Shown here: positions 24,623-35,600 of the stretch, piece by piece
How the letters are laid out: the number at the start of each line of letters is the position of its first letter
How positions within the stretch are numbered: the stretch's first letter is position 1
From: an uncultured Lachnospiraceae bacterium
Lineage (GTDB): Bacteria > Bacillota > Clostridia > Lachnospirales > Lachnospiraceae
Assembly (NCBI GenBank): GCA_910584965.1
Contig: CAJUDZ010000008.1
Span: 62,001 to 126,000, forward strand
Direction of reading: 5' to 3'
Length of the DNA: 64,000 nucleotides
The notes under the pieces: model-generated
What the model was told of the DNA's origin: nothing
The model's input: only the letters and a program-made list of their open reading frames with translations
The model's database searches: none
Made by a program: the position numbers and the translations under genes

Positions 24623-25633
24623 ATGGAACATTTAATTATCCCGGAAAATTACCGTTCCGCGTTGAATCTGCACGATACGCAGATCGGCATTAAAACGGTA
24701 AAAGATTTTTTTCAGAACTTACTCGCAGAACGTCTGCATTTGCTGCGCGTCTCCGCACCGCTGTTCGTTGACCCGGCCTCCGGCCTGAACGATAACTTAA
24801 ACGGCGTGGAACGCCCGGTCGTATTCGGTATCAAAGAACAAAACGATTCTCCTGCGGAAATCGTGCATTCCCTGGCCAAATGGAAACGGTTCGCCTTAGG
24901 GAAATACGGTTTTTCCCATGGCGAGGGCCTCTATACGGATATGAGCGCGATACGCCGCGACGAACAGACCGATAATATTCATTCCATCTATGTCGACCAG
25001 TGGGACTGGGAAAAAATCATTTCAAAGGAAGAACGCACGCCTGAATTTCTGAAAGAGACGGTGCGGGCCGTATATAAAGTGCTGCGCAAGACGGAAAAAT
25101 ATATGGCAATCCGTTATGATTACATAGAAGAAATACTTCCCCATGATATTTTCTTCATCACCACACAGGAACTGGAAGACCTTTACCCTGATGTTTCCCC
25201 AAAACAGCGGGAATATTATATTACAAAAGAAAAAGGTGCGGTCTGCATCATGCAGATCGGCGACCTGCTGGCATCCGGCGAGAAACATGACGGCCGGGCG
25301 CCGGATTATGATGACTGGACATTAAATGCGGACATCGTCGTATACTATCCGGTTCTGGACATCGCCCTGGAACTGTCCTCCATGGGTATCCGCGTTGATA
25401 AGGATTCCCTGCTTTCCCAGCTTGCAAAAGCCGGCTGCCCGGAAAGAGCGGAACTTCCTTTCCAGAAAGCGGTCTTAAACGATGAAGTGCCTCTGACCGT
25501 CGGCGGCGGCATCGGCCAGTCCCGTATCTGTATGTTCTTCCTGAGAAAAGCACATATCGGAGAAGTACAGTCTTCCATGTGGCCGGAAGAAGTTATCAAA
25601 GAAACACTGGCGCACGGCATACAATTACTCTGA
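24623..25633 (+). CDS. asnA: Aspartate-ammonia ligase (asparagine synthetase A)
   Basis: A 336-residue enzyme of the class II aminoacyl-tRNA-synthetase fold that makes asparagine from aspartate, ammonia and ATP, releasing AMP. Family motifs seen are LRVSAPLFVDPASGLNDNL, VHSLAKWKR, GEGLYTDMSAIRRDE, YVDQWDWE and the ATP-site tail TVGGGIGQSRICMFFL. Length is normal. The start at 24623 follows GAGG by six bases. It is transcribed alone from a consensus promoter and ends at its own terminator. Confidence 0.95.
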   Translation: MEHLIIPENYRSALNLHDTQIGIKTVKDFFQNLLAERLHLLRVSAPLFVDPASGLNDNLNGVERPVVFGIKEQNDSPAEIVHSLAKWKRFALGKYGFSHGEGLYTDMSAIRRDEQTDNIHSIYVDQWDWEKIISKEERTPEFLKETVRAVYKVLRKTEKYMAIRYDYIEEILPHDIFFITTQELEDLYPDVSPKQREYYITKEKGAVCIMQIGDLLASGEKHDGRAPDYDDWTLNADIVVYYPVLDIALELSSMGIRVDKDSLLSQLAKAGCPERAELPFQKAVLNDEVPLTVGGGIGQSRICMFFLRKAHIGEVQSSMWPEEVIKETLAHGIQLL

Positions 25634-25647
25634 TGAAGCGGCAAAGA

Positions 25648-25686
25648 ATATACCCCGGTGAAAACTTTTTTCGCCGGGGTATATAT
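25648..25686 (+). terminator. Terminator hairpin of asnA
   Basis: ATATACCCCGG pairs with CCGGGGTATAT around an A/T-rich loop, about 15 bp after the asnA stop. T-tract after the stem is weak (ATATGG), but the stem is strong. A second small hairpin CCGGGA-AAAA-TCCCGG with a T-rich tail follows at 25723-25738 and may be the actual stop site. Confidence 0.65.
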
Positions 25687-25792
25687 ATGGCAAAATAGTG
25701 ATAGTCCATATTATCAGGTTATCCGGGAAAAATCCCGGTTTCTTTCATTTTCTTCCTGAATAAAAATACATAATATGAAGAATATATTTTCA

Positions 25793-25819
25793 TGAATAAT
25801 CATATAAAAAATCCGATAA
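25793..25819 (+). promoter_or_regulatory. Sigma-28-type flagellin promoter
   Basis: TCCGATAA (25812-25819) closely matches the motility sigma factor -10 (GCCGATAT). TGAA lies 15 bases upstream where TAAA is expected. It is 61 bp before the flagellin start, and no better vegetative promoter is seen. Confidence 0.6.
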
Positions 25820-25880
25820 ATATAGTAGAAACAGAAAGGATTCTGGACATATATTGTCTTATTGTCAGGGAGGACACATC

Positions 25881-28800
25881 ATGTTATCTGTTCAAACCAA
25901 TCTGCTTGCCATGAACGCCAGCAACAATTTTCAGATAAATTCCAAAAAAAACAAACGAACAACGGAAAAATTATCATCCGGATACCGAATCAACCGGTCC
26001 GCGGATGATGCGGCCGGACTCGCCATTTCGGAAAAGATGAGACGTCAGATCCGCGGTCTGATGCAGGGAACCGCCAACGCACAGGACGGCGTTTCCTTCG
26101 TGCAGGTTGCCGACGGTTCCATGGACGAAGTGCACGGCATGTTACAGCGCATGAATGAACTGGCCGTAAAATCCTTAAACGGCACCTGGACCGAAAGCGA
26201 CCGCGCCTCTATGAACGCGGAATTTGATCAGCTCCGCACGGAAATCGACCGTATCGGTTATGACACGCAGTACAACGAACAGCCTGTATTTGAAGAACAC
26301 GAAGATTCCTACTATCAGATTTCCGGCAGCAGAAAATGGAACGATAACCAGCTCCATACCGTTCCGGCTCTGAACAATGAACTGAACATCCATCTGCCTT
26401 CCTATTATGAACCCAGCGATTATTCGCTCACGGTTCCCGCAGGCGTTTACACCACACAGGAATTAATCGATGAAATCGACAGCGCTCTGGAAACAATGAA
26501 GCCTTCCAATCCCGGATTTGTATTCGAGTATACGGACAGCGGATTCTGCAGGCTGAATTTTGAGCGATCTGACGGAATGCCCACGGAAATCGCCTCGGTG
26601 GACGGTTCCCTCTCTTATCTGCTTTTTGATAATTATACCGGATATTCTTCCACAAGCCTTCTGGGCACTACCGTTTTCGATTCGAAATTCCCGCTCCCCA
26701 TTGTCCGGGGTCAGAATGACGAGCTCGGTTTTTATGTGGAAAATGCCAACGGCTCCAATTTCATCTCCATGACGATTCCGCCGGGAAAATATTCCCGCTC
26801 CGACATGATTAACCTGATTAATGAAAATCTGAGAAAAAATCCGGATGCCGCCGGCGTTACCGCCAAAGAATACGGGACCTCCAGCATTCAGATTACAGGC
26901 GGCGACACGATCAGCATCACCGGCCTGAAGGGTAATATGTTCAAATTGGAAACATCAAGCGTTATTTACTCTTCCGTTTTTTATGATAACGTGAAATACG
27001 GAAGTTCTTCAGGTATTGCTGCGTCCGTCACCGGTAAAGCCTATTACGGTTCTTCGGCCACGGACAAAATTCATTTATCCGCCGCCAATAAGAATAATGT
27101 CCTGCGGTTCAAAATAAACGGCGCGGCAGATTATACGGAGATTACCTTTGCGGATAAAGCCGGCGGTTATACCATGACTGAAATCCGGGACGAAATCAAT
27201 AAACAGCTCGAGGCGAAAGGACTGCAAGATGCTGCCCTCGCCAGTACGGGCAATACCACTGTGTCCGTGCCGTCCAGCCCGACTTCAACGACCTCCCGTT
27301 CCGTACAGTATCTGAAATTGGCCAGCCTGGTTACCGGAAGTGCCAGTTCGCTGGAATTTGATACGACGGATCCCGCCGCAGTCAATACTTACAACGTATT
27401 ATTCCGCGATACGGGCTATCTGCCTTATAAATTCAGCGGAAATAAAGCATATCTTCAGGGATATGCAAATCTGAACAGTTCGTTTATGCTGGACAATACC
27501 GATTCTCTGACCTTTACCGTCAATAATCAGAGTTATACCATAGACAATATTGATGGAACTTATGCAAACGGTTCGACGCTTGTTACCGCACTGAACTTAC
27601 GTTTGCAGAACGACCCTGCCTTATCGGCGCTCAAGGATAAAATTGAGTTCAGGGGCTCTTCCCCCATTTCCATTTATTCACTGTCCGATGACATACAGAA
27701 AATTGAATTTACTGCCGGGCAGAGAAACGCCACCTATGACAAGCTTTTCAAAGGAATTACACAGGTTACAAACAGTGCGTCCTATAGCTATAGCTGGGGA
27801 ACCGTATCCCGCCCACAGGGTTCCACGGCAGTCAATGTAACAAATGCCACGGCTTCTGTCACGATTCCCGCAGACAGGCAGAATGCCACGATAGAGCTCA
27901 CAGATAAAACAAATAAACTAAACTTTTATTCCTCCGGCGGTTCCAGGGAAATCACTCTGACCGCAAGGAAATACAAGGGAATTTCGGATGTTATATCCGA
28001 GATTAATAAAAAGCTGTCAGGCGACAATGTGTTCAGTAATATAAGCGCCTCTTTCAAGGATGGAAAGCTTCTGATTACCGCCGTGCCTTCTACGGAAAAT
28101 GCAAACGGCTCCTATTATATCGAGTTTAATTCAGGCAGCTCCGCTTTGCGCGGCATCCTCGGAACGCATGAATCGATTACCAATGCCACCCCCCATGAAG
28201 CAAGCCCCTATATCCTGAGTACTTATACCTCTATTCCCGACGCAACGACAATCAATAGCGGCAATAATGCACTCACCCTGCAAATCGGTTCAGACCCCGC
28301 CGCCACGGTAACGATTGCAAACGGCAGCAATTATGATAAAGACGGGTTAAAAAAGGCAGTACAGGCCGCAATAGACAGTGATGCTTCTTTAAAGGGAAAA
28401 GTCACCGTCGATATCTCATCCGACGGAAAACTCCAGTTCTCTTCTACCGGAGGAACGATTACTGCATCGGGAAGCTTTTATCAGGACGTCATTATCACCG
28501 AAAAAACACAGAACGAGTCGACGCAGAAGGGCGGATATCCGGCCGGCAGCTTCCAGAACGCTTATATTATCGGCCGAAAAGATTTAACGGCCGAACCTGT
28601 TGACATCATCAGCGGCGCAAACGATGCCTTTACTTTTGATTTCACCTATACGGACCCGAAAGGCAAAAACAGCTTTCAAAAGGAAATAAACATCACGATT
28701 CCCGAAGGCACTTATACCGGAGATGAGATTGCCGCACTCTTACAGGATAAAATACAGGAAAAATTTGATGAGGAAAAAATAGAAGACCTTGAAATAAAGG

Positions 28801-29693
28801 TTACCATAGGCGGCTACAAAACGAATGTTGTCGGCGCCAACGACGATACCGCGCTCCAAATTGTCGTCAACCAGAAAGCCGGAAAAGAGCCGGCTAACGG
28901 CCAGTATGTTCTGGACGGCGTACGAGGCACCGCCGCAAGTTTTCTTTTCTATAAAACGACCAATAAACCCAAAGCGACTTACATAACGGGTTCCAAAGAC
29001 TTGTCGAAAGGAGTCTTATTTAAGCCCGGTCAGAATGTACTTACGTTTTCCGCCGACTCCGTTCCGTATCAATTTACGTTTCCGGAAAATACCAAATATA
29101 CCGCGGACGAGTTTATCGGGCTGTTAAACGATATGTTCAAAAACGGAGACGATAACGGCAATGTCGCTCCCCTGACCGCATCCCTGGAGAACGGAGCCCT
29201 GAAAATTTCCCACAGGGTTTTTGGTTCCCACACAATAACCGATATCGGCGGAAGCGCAAGAAGCACGCTCTTTCTGGAAGAAAGCGGCCGGAATTTCCGT
29301 GACCCGATAAACCTCCTTGTCGGTGTGGAAACAAAAGATATGGTGGAAATTCCCCGCACGCGCGTAAACTCCTGTTCCCTGGGAATCAACTCCATCACAA
29401 TCAGCAAGCCGAAATACGCGGAAAAAGCGGTTTCCCGCATCAAAAATGCCATCACAACGCTGAGTTCCCGGAGAAGCACTTACGGTTCTTTGCAGAACAG
29501 ACTGGAGCATACAATCAATAACAACAATAACGTCATCGAAAATACACAGGCGAGCGAATCCGCCATCCGCGATGCGGATATTGCTCTCGAAGCAATGGAA
29601 CTGGCCAAAAACAATTTTCTGATGCAGTCTTCCCAGACGGTACTTGCGCAGGCGAACCAGCTGCCAAATCTGATTCTGAATCTGCTTCAATAG
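25881..29693 (+). CDS. Giant flagellin with repeated central modules
   Basis: About 1270 residues, several times the usual 280-500. The ends are normal flagellin: MLSVQTNLLAMNASNN, KLSSGYRINRSADDAAGLAI and QDGVSFVQVADGSM in front, and ESAIRDADIALEAMELAKN plus NQLPNLILNLLQ behind, so D0 and D1 assemble as usual. In between lie about eight diverged copies of a module near 120 residues, each containing a strand-turn-helix like ITIPEGTYTGDEIAALLQ, resembling the flagellin IN motif; these would form a large surface-exposed domain. The start at 25881 follows GGGAGG. No other flagellar gene is adjacent. The export chaperone and filament role are inferred. Confidence 0.9.
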   Translation: MLSVQTNLLAMNASNNFQINSKKNKRTTEKLSSGYRINRSADDAAGLAISEKMRRQIRGLMQGTANAQDGVSFVQVADGSMDEVHGMLQRMNELAVKSLNGTWTESDRASMNAEFDQLRTEIDRIGYDTQYNEQPVFEEHEDSYYQISGSRKWNDNQLHTVPALNNELNIHLPSYYEPSDYSLTVPAGVYTTQELIDEIDSALETMKPSNPGFVFEYTDSGFCRLNFERSDGMPTEIASVDGSLSYLLFDNYTGYSSTSLLGTTVFDSKFPLPIVRGQNDELGFYVENANGSNFISMTIPPGKYSRSDMINLINENLRKNPDAAGVTAKEYGTSSIQITGGDTISITGLKGNMFKLETSSVIYSSVFYDNVKYGSSSGIAASVTGKAYYGSSATDKIHLSAANKNNVLRFKINGAADYTEITFADKAGGYTMTEIRDEINKQLEAKGLQDAALASTGNTTVSVPSSPTSTTSRSVQYLKLASLVTGSASSLEFDTTDPAAVNTYNVLFRDTGYLPYKFSGNKAYLQGYANLNSSFMLDNTDSLTFTVNNQSYTIDNIDGTYANGSTLVTALNLRLQNDPALSALKDKIEFRGSSPISIYSLSDDIQKIEFTAGQRNATYDKLFKGITQVTNSASYSYSWGTVSRPQGSTAVNVTNATASVTIPADRQNATIELTDKTNKLNFYSSGGSREITLTARKYKGISDVISEINKKLSGDNVFSNISASFKDGKLLITAVPSTENANGSYYIEFNSGSSALRGILGTHESITNATPHEASPYILSTYTSIPDATTINSGNNALTLQIGSDPAATVTIANGSNYDKDGLKKAVQAAIDSDASLKGKVTVDISSDGKLQFSSTGGTITASGSFYQDVIITEKTQNESTQKGGYPAGSFQNAYIIGRKDLTAEPVDIISGANDAFTFDFTYTDPKGKNSFQKEINITIPEGTYTGDEIAALLQDKIQEKFDEEKIEDLEIKVTIGGYKTNVVGANDDTALQIVVNQKAGKEPANGQYVLDGVRGTAASFLFYKTTNKPKATYITGSKDLSKGVLFKPGQNVLTFSADSVPYQFTFPENTKYTADEFIGLLNDMFKNGDDNGNVAPLTASLENGALKISHRVFGSHTITDIGGSARSTLFLEESGRNFRDPINLLVGVETKDMVEIPRTRVNSCSLGINSITISKPKYAEKAVSRIKNAITTLSSRRSTYGSLQNRLEHTINNNNNVIENTQASESAIRDADIALEAMELAKNNFLMQSSQTVLAQANQLPNLILNLLQ

Positions 29694-29760
29694 ACGCAGA
29701 TCCGTCGGCCCTGTGCCTGATTTCTTCTTCGATTACAGCATTTTTCCATCCGTTTAAAAA

Positions 29761-29781
29761 CGCAGGCCCGCCGGGCCTGCG
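29761..29781. terminator. Bidirectional terminator between flagellin and GH8 genes
   Basis: CGCAGGCCCG pairs with CGGGCCTGCG around one base, followed by TTTTTT on the plus strand and preceded by an A-run that gives Ts on the minus strand. It serves the two convergent genes. Confidence 0.85.
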
Positions 29782-29786
29782 CTTTT

Positions 29787-30956
29787 TTACCATATGCGAT
29801 AATTTCCGGAAAGAGCAAGATATGCGAACAGATACAGACAGTTATCATAATATCTGCGCTCTCCCTTGCGCATCGGCTCCCGGAAAAACCGTTCTACCCA
29901 CTCTTTGGCGCGTTCCGCCTCTTCCGACAGTTTTTCGCCATCCAGCTTTTCCGGTATTGCCAGCGTTCCCTGCGCCGTCGCAGCAAACATGCCGACCGGA
30001 TGCAGCGCGGGCATATCGATGGGAGTGCCGTCAATCCGGTAAACCATATACGGATTCTCCCGGTTTGTCACGCCCAGAAAATATTGAAGCCGCTCTGCTG
30101 CCGCCCGCTGTCCGGCATCGATTCCGTTCCAGCCATAATCCAGTCCGATATTCGCCGCCGTCCGGTACGCGTCCGAATAGAAATACCCATGCTGTCCCCA
30201 TTCAAACTCCTCATATACCGGGGAACCGTCAAAATGCGCATATTCAGCCGACATACCTGTTTTCTCATGGCAGGCCGCCGCCAGATAACGTCGGCTTGTT
30301 TCGGCCGCCTTCGCCCAAAATTCCCTGTCTTCTTCATAAGCCCATTTTGCAAATAAATCATAGAAATGAGGCAGATGATAAGAGGGGTCCGTAAAAGGGC
30401 TTCCCGGAACAAAAAGAATCTGATGATTTTCTCTGTTCCACATCGGCTCTCCGGGACGGCCATTTTCCCCTTTGTGCAGACAGGCGCGCAAAATTTCTTT
30501 CGCTTCTCTCTCATAGGCGAAGATGCCTTCCCCGTCTCCCCACCTGTGGGATGCGAAAAAAAGCGCCATCGCAAAATATTCCTCTCCGTCAGGCGCCGGA
30601 CCATAAGCGTTTTTTGAACCGTCCGGGGCGCAGGACCATGCAAAATACCCCTCATTCTCGCCTTCATCCATCCACATAAAGGTCCTGGCCCATTTCCAGA
30701 GCCGGTCAAATTCTTCCTTCATATCAAGCTGTACGCACATCATCATCCCATAGGACATCCCTTCCGTGCGCGCATCATGATTTCCCGTATCCTCTATGTA
30801 GGCCATATCATCCCCTGCGGTATGATATACCCGTTCTTCTTCATCATAGAAAAAAGTGTGCACGGCTTCCCGCAGTCTTTTTTCTATTTCTTCTTCGGGA
30901 ATCCCCGCTTCCCGGAATACATTGCGGTATTGTCTTTCCATTTTTCCGAAAACCAT
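29787..30956 (-). CDS. GH8 reducing-end xylose-releasing exo-oligoxylanase
   Basis: About 389 residues without a signal peptide. NHDARTEGMSYGMMMCVQLD holds the proton-donor Glu of glycoside hydrolase family 8, DGEEYFAMALFFAS the next acidic block, and EWGQHGYFYSDAYRTAANIG the later catalytic region. The pattern fits Rex enzymes, which remove xylose from the reducing end of short xylo-oligosaccharides inside the cell. The start at 30956 has GGAAG close upstream; a TTG twelve codons earlier is in frame. It stands alone, converging on the flagellin gene, and no xylan transporter or xylanase is near. Confidence 0.85.
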   Translation of the reverse strand: MVFGKMERQYRNVFREAGIPEEEIEKRLREAVHTFFYDEEERVYHTAGDDMAYIEDTGNHDARTEGMSYGMMMCVQLDMKEEFDRLWKWARTFMWMDEGENEGYFAWSCAPDGSKNAYGPAPDGEEYFAMALFFASHRWGDGEGIFAYEREAKEILRACLHKGENGRPGEPMWNRENHQILFVPGSPFTDPSYHLPHFYDLFAKWAYEEDREFWAKAAETSRRYLAAACHEKTGMSAEYAHFDGSPVYEEFEWGQHGYFYSDAYRTAANIGLDYGWNGIDAGQRAAAERLQYFLGVTNRENPYMVYRIDGTPIDMPALHPVGMFAATAQGTLAIPEKLDGEKLSEEAERAKEWVERFFREPMRKGERRYYDNCLYLFAYLALSGNYRIW

Positions 30957-31163
30957 CCTTTTCTTCCGGCCCGTGCCTTCGGACAGGCCCAAACTTTAAA
31001 CAGGAGCAATCCGTCCCAGGTCTTTGTTTCCCCTCAGTGAACAAGAAAATTCACGCCCTGCTCCACTTGCTCCGCTGAGAGTAACTTTACTCTTTTGCAC
31101 CGCCGGTTGTCAATCCTTCTGCAAAATATCTCCGCAATTCTATGCAAATTTCAAACTTCCATT

Positions 31164-32657
31164 TCACTGAATATACAGGTTCGAATACCCCATCAGGCTT
31201 TCGTCCACTTCCCTTGCACACTCCCGGCCCTGTCTGATGGCCTTGACCACAAGGGACTGTCCGGTGTGCATGTCGCCCGCCGCAAATACGTTTTCTGCGC
31301 TGGTACCAAAAGCGCCCGGCTTCGTCTTTACGTTGGTGCGCGCGTCCAGCTCCACCCCGAACGCATCCGTCACATATTTCTGGCTTCCGAGAAAACCGGC
31401 GGCAATCAGGACGATGTCAGCCTCCAGCGTTTTTTCGGAGCCCGCAGCCTCTTTCATCGTCATGCGGCCCGTTGCACGGTCTTTTTCCCAGGTAAGTCTG
31501 ACAATTTTCACGCCTTTCAGCCTGCCGTCTTTATCCTTGAGAAACTCTTTGACCGTAGATTCATAGATCCGCGGGTCATGGCCGTATACCGCGGCCGCCT
31601 CTTCCTGTCCGTAATCGGTCTTGCAGACCTTCGGCCATTCCGGCCAGGGATTGTCCTGTGCCCTTTCATCCGGCGCTTTGGGCATCATTTCGATCTGCGT
31701 CACCGATTTTGCGCCATGACGGACGGCGGTGCCGACGCAGTCGTTTCCCGTATCGCCGCCGCCGATGATGACAACATGCCTGTTTTTCGTGTCCACATAC
31801 TTTTTATCCTGAAATCCGGAATCCAGCAGGCTTTTTGTGTTTTGACCAAGAAAGTCAACCGCGAAATAAATCCCCTTCGCATCCCGGCCCGGCGCATCGA
31901 TGTCGCGCGGGTTGGAGGCGCCGCAGGCGAGCACGACGCAGTCGAACTCCTTTCGCAGTTTATCCGCCTTCACGTTCTTTCCGATGTCCGCATTGGTGAC
32001 GAAAGTCACGCCTTCCTCTTCCATAATCCTGATTTTCCGCTCGATGATCTGTTTTTCCAGCTTCATATTCGGAATACCGTACATCAGAAGGCCGCCAATG
32101 CGGTCGGAGCGCTCGAACACCGTCACCAGATGGCCTCTCCGGTTCAACTGGTCGGCCGCCGCGAGGCCGGAGGGGCCGCTTCCCACGACCGCAACGGTTT
32201 TTCCGGTTCTCGTCCTGGGCGGATTCGCCGCCGCGTATCCCCTTTTATAGGCGTTTTCAATAATCGCATATTCGTTTTCCTTCGTGGCAACGGGTTCCCC
32301 CGTCAGGTTACAGGTACAGGCCGCTTCGCACAGCGCCGGACATACTCTGGAAGTAAATTCCGGGAAATTGTTGGTTTTCTTCAGGCGGTAATAGGCCTGT
32401 TCCCAGTTTCCCGTATAAACCAGATCGTTCCATTCGGGAATCAGATTGTGCAGCGGACAGCCGGAAGTCATGCCGCCCAGCGTCATGCCCGACTGACAGA
32501 AAGGTACGCCGCAGTCCATGCACCGCGCGCCCTGTAACTGCTGTTCTTCCACCGGAAGGTGTTCGTGAAACTCGTTAAAATTTTTTATGCGCTGTTTCGG
32601 GCTGACATCCGTCGAAACCTGGCGCTCATATTCTAAAAATCCCGTAGGTTTGCCCAT
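31164..32657 (-). CDS. gltD: Glutamate synthase, small (beta) subunit
   Basis: About 497 residues. The Cys-rich front has CMDCGVPFCQSG and CPALCEAACTCN for 4Fe-4S clusters. Two dinucleotide folds follow: VVGSGPSGLAAADQLNRRG (FAD) and VIIGGGDTGNDCVG (NADPH), and the tail FAAGDMHTGQSLVVKAIRQG binds FAD. It passes electrons from NADPH to the large subunit to make glutamate from glutamine and 2-oxoglutarate. It starts one base after the gltB stop with GGGAGG inside the end of gltB, so the two are co-translated. Confidence 0.95.
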   Translation of the reverse strand: MGKPTGFLEYERQVSTDVSPKQRIKNFNEFHEHLPVEEQQLQGARCMDCGVPFCQSGMTLGGMTSGCPLHNLIPEWNDLVYTGNWEQAYYRLKKTNNFPEFTSRVCPALCEAACTCNLTGEPVATKENEYAIIENAYKRGYAAANPPRTRTGKTVAVVGSGPSGLAAADQLNRRGHLVTVFERSDRIGGLLMYGIPNMKLEKQIIERKIRIMEEEGVTFVTNADIGKNVKADKLRKEFDCVVLACGASNPRDIDAPGRDAKGIYFAVDFLGQNTKSLLDSGFQDKKYVDTKNRHVVIIGGGDTGNDCVGTAVRHGAKSVTQIEMMPKAPDERAQDNPWPEWPKVCKTDYGQEEAAAVYGHDPRIYESTVKEFLKDKDGRLKGVKIVRLTWEKDRATGRMTMKEAAGSEKTLEADIVLIAAGFLGSQKYVTDAFGVELDARTNVKTKPGAFGTSAENVFAAGDMHTGQSLVVKAIRQGRECAREVDESLMGYSNLYIQ

Positions 32658-32658
32658 G

Positions 32659-35600
32659 TTAATCCTCCCTGTTTCTTTCATAAAACGCTTCGATCTGAGC
32701 CTGTTCCGCGCTGAGCCCTTTTTCCTCCATACGGACGATCAGACTCAGCATACGCTCATAATCGTGCGGAATGATTTTTTTGAATTTCGGCAGGTATTCT
32801 CCGAAACGGTCCAGAATTTCCTTTCCCTTGACCGAGTTGGTACAGGCCGTATGCTCTTCAATCATTTTTTTCAGTTCCAGAACATCGTATTGGGAAGTCA
32901 TTTCATAGGAAGATACCATTTCCTTATTGACTTTCGTATACAAATCGTTGTTTTCATCGAGCACATAAGCGATGCCGCCGCTCATGCCGGCCGCAAAGTT
33001 CTTGCCGATGGCGCCGAGCACCACCACACATCCGCCGGTCATATATTCACAGCCGTGATCTCCCACACCCTCCACAACCGCCAGCGCGCCGGAGTTGCGG
33101 ACGCAGAACCGCTCGCCGGCCGCGCCGTTGATGAAAGCCCTGCCCGAAGTCGCGCCGTAGAGCGCCACGTTGCCGATAATGATGTTTTCATCCTGCTGAA
33201 AGCGGGAACCTTTGGGCGGGTAGACGATCAGCCTGCCGCCGGAAAGCCCTTTGCCGAAATAATCGTTGGAATCTCCCGCCAGTTCCAGCGTCAGCCCTTT
33301 CGGAATAAAGGCGCCGAAACTCTGGCCGCCGGAACCGCCGCACAGTATCCGGTAAGTGTTATCCTCCAGCGCATCCCCGAACCGCCTCGTAATTTCGGAA
33401 CCGAGAATCGTGCCGAAAGCACGGTCCGTATTGGAAACATCCACCTTCAGGCTTTTCTTCTGTCCGCTTTCCATCGCTTTTGCAAGCTGTTTTAACAGCA
33501 CTTTTTCATCCAGCGTCTTTTCCAACTCGAAATCATAGACCTGTTTCGGATCGAAAGTCACCTTTTCCCTGCTTTTTTCATAGGGATTGGAGAGCATCAG
33601 GCTCAAATCTATTTTCTGCAGTTTTTCCGGCAGATTTTCTTTTCTTTTCAAAAGGTCGGTCCTTCCGACCAGCTCATCCACGGTGCGGACGCCGAGTAAG
33701 GACATGTATTCCCGCAGTTCCTGTGCGATAAAACGCATGAAATTTTCCACATACTCCGGTTTCCCCTTAAAACGTTTCCGCAGTTCCGGGTTCTGCGTCG
33801 CCACGCCCACAGGGCAGGTATCCAGGCTGCAGACCCGCATCATGACACAGCCCATCGTCACGAGCGGCGCCGTGGCAAAGCCGAACTCTTCCGCGCCGAG
33901 AATCGCCGCCACCGCCACATCTCTTCCGCTCATCAGCTTGCCGTCCGTTTCTATGCGCACTTTGTTCCGCAGGCCGTTTTGAATCAGCGTCTGATGCGTC
34001 TCCGCCAGCCCCAGCTCCCAGGGAAGGCCCGCATTGTGAATCGAGCTTCTTGGCGCCGCTCCCGTGCCGCCGTCATAACCCGATACGAGGATGACCTGTG
34101 CGCCCGCCTTTGCAACGCCCGCCGCCACCGTGCCGACGCCCGCTTCCGAAACGAGTTTGACCGATATTCTCGCATATTTATTCGCGTTTTTCAGATCATA
34201 GATCAGCTGCGCCAAGTCTTCGATCGAATAGATATCGTGATGGGGCGGCGGGGAAATCAGGCTCACGCCCGCCGTGGAATGCCTTGTTTTCGCGATCCAC
34301 GGATATACCTTGCCGCCGGGCAGATGTCCGCCTTCTCCCGGTTTCGCGCCCTGTGCCATCTTGATCTGGATTTCCTGCGCGCTGTTTAAGTATTCGCTGG
34401 TGACGCCGAAACGGCCGCTGGCCACCTGTTTAATGGCGGAGCACCGGTTGAGGCCGTCCGCGCCGATGGTCAGCCTTTTTTTATCCTCTCCGCCTTCTCC
34501 GGAATTGGATTTCCCATGCAGACGGTTCATCGCAATGGCCATCGTCTCGTGCGCTTCTTTGGAAATCGAGCCATAAGACATCGCGCCCGTTTTAAACCTC
34601 GTCACAATCGCGTCGACACTCTCTGTTTCCTCAAGCGGAACGGGGTTTTCTGCATAGTTGAAATCCAGCAGACCGCGGAGGGTTTTAATGCTTTCTTCAT
34701 TATTGACCGCTTTGGTATACTGTTTGAACAGTCCGTAATCGCCGCGCCTCGTGGATTCCTGTAAAAGGTGAATCGTCTCCGGGTTATACAGGTGTTCGTC
34801 CGCCCCGCTGCGCATCTGGTGGTGTCCGGGGTTATCCAGCGCCAGATCAACCGATAGACCGAGTGGGTCAAAAGCCATCGAATGCAGCGCGTCCACCTCT
34901 TTTTCGATATCTTTCAAAGTTATGCCGCCGATTCGGCAGACCGTATTGGTAAAATATTTGTTGATCACCTCTTTGTCGATACCGATCGCCTCAAAAATCT
35001 TGGATCCCTGATAGGACTGGATCGTGGAAATGCCCATCTTGGAGGCAATTTTCACAATCCCGTGTAAAATAGCGTCGTTATAGTCGTTGACCGCCGCATA
35101 ATAATCTTTGTCCAGCATATGATTATCGATCAGTTCCCGGATGCTCTCCTGGGCCAGATAAGGATTGACCGCGGAAGCGCCGAATCCGAGCAGCGTCGCG
35201 AAATGGTGCACTTCCCGCGGTTCCGCGGACTCTAAGACGATCGCCACGCTCGTTCTTTTCTTCGTATTGACAAGGTGCTGCTGTAAGGCGGATACCGCGA
35301 GAAGGGACGGAATCGCCACGCGGTTTTCGTCCACGCCCCGGTCGGACAGAATCAGTATGTTGACACCGCTCCGGAAAGCCCTGTCCACTTCCACAAACAG
35401 CCTGTCGATCGCTTTTTCCAGGCTTGTATTCTTATAGTAGGTGATCGGAACGACTTCCGCCTTAAAGCCCTCCGCTTTCATGCTTTTCATCTTCAGCAAA
35501 TCCGTATTGGTCAGAATCGGATTGCGCACTTTAAGCATATGGCAGTTTTCCGGCTTTTCCTCTAACAGATTGCCGTCTCTGCCAAGATAAACGGTCGTCG

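Noticed and set aside
24493..24623. T-box leader before asnA
   Set aside because: The leader is about 50 bases and has no T-box sequence or antiterminator.
30993..31163. Possible further palindrome copy between gltD and the GH8 gene
   Set aside because: Contains CACGCCCTGCTCC and a small AGAGTA/TACTCT hairpin, but no long arms and no CGGTACT core.
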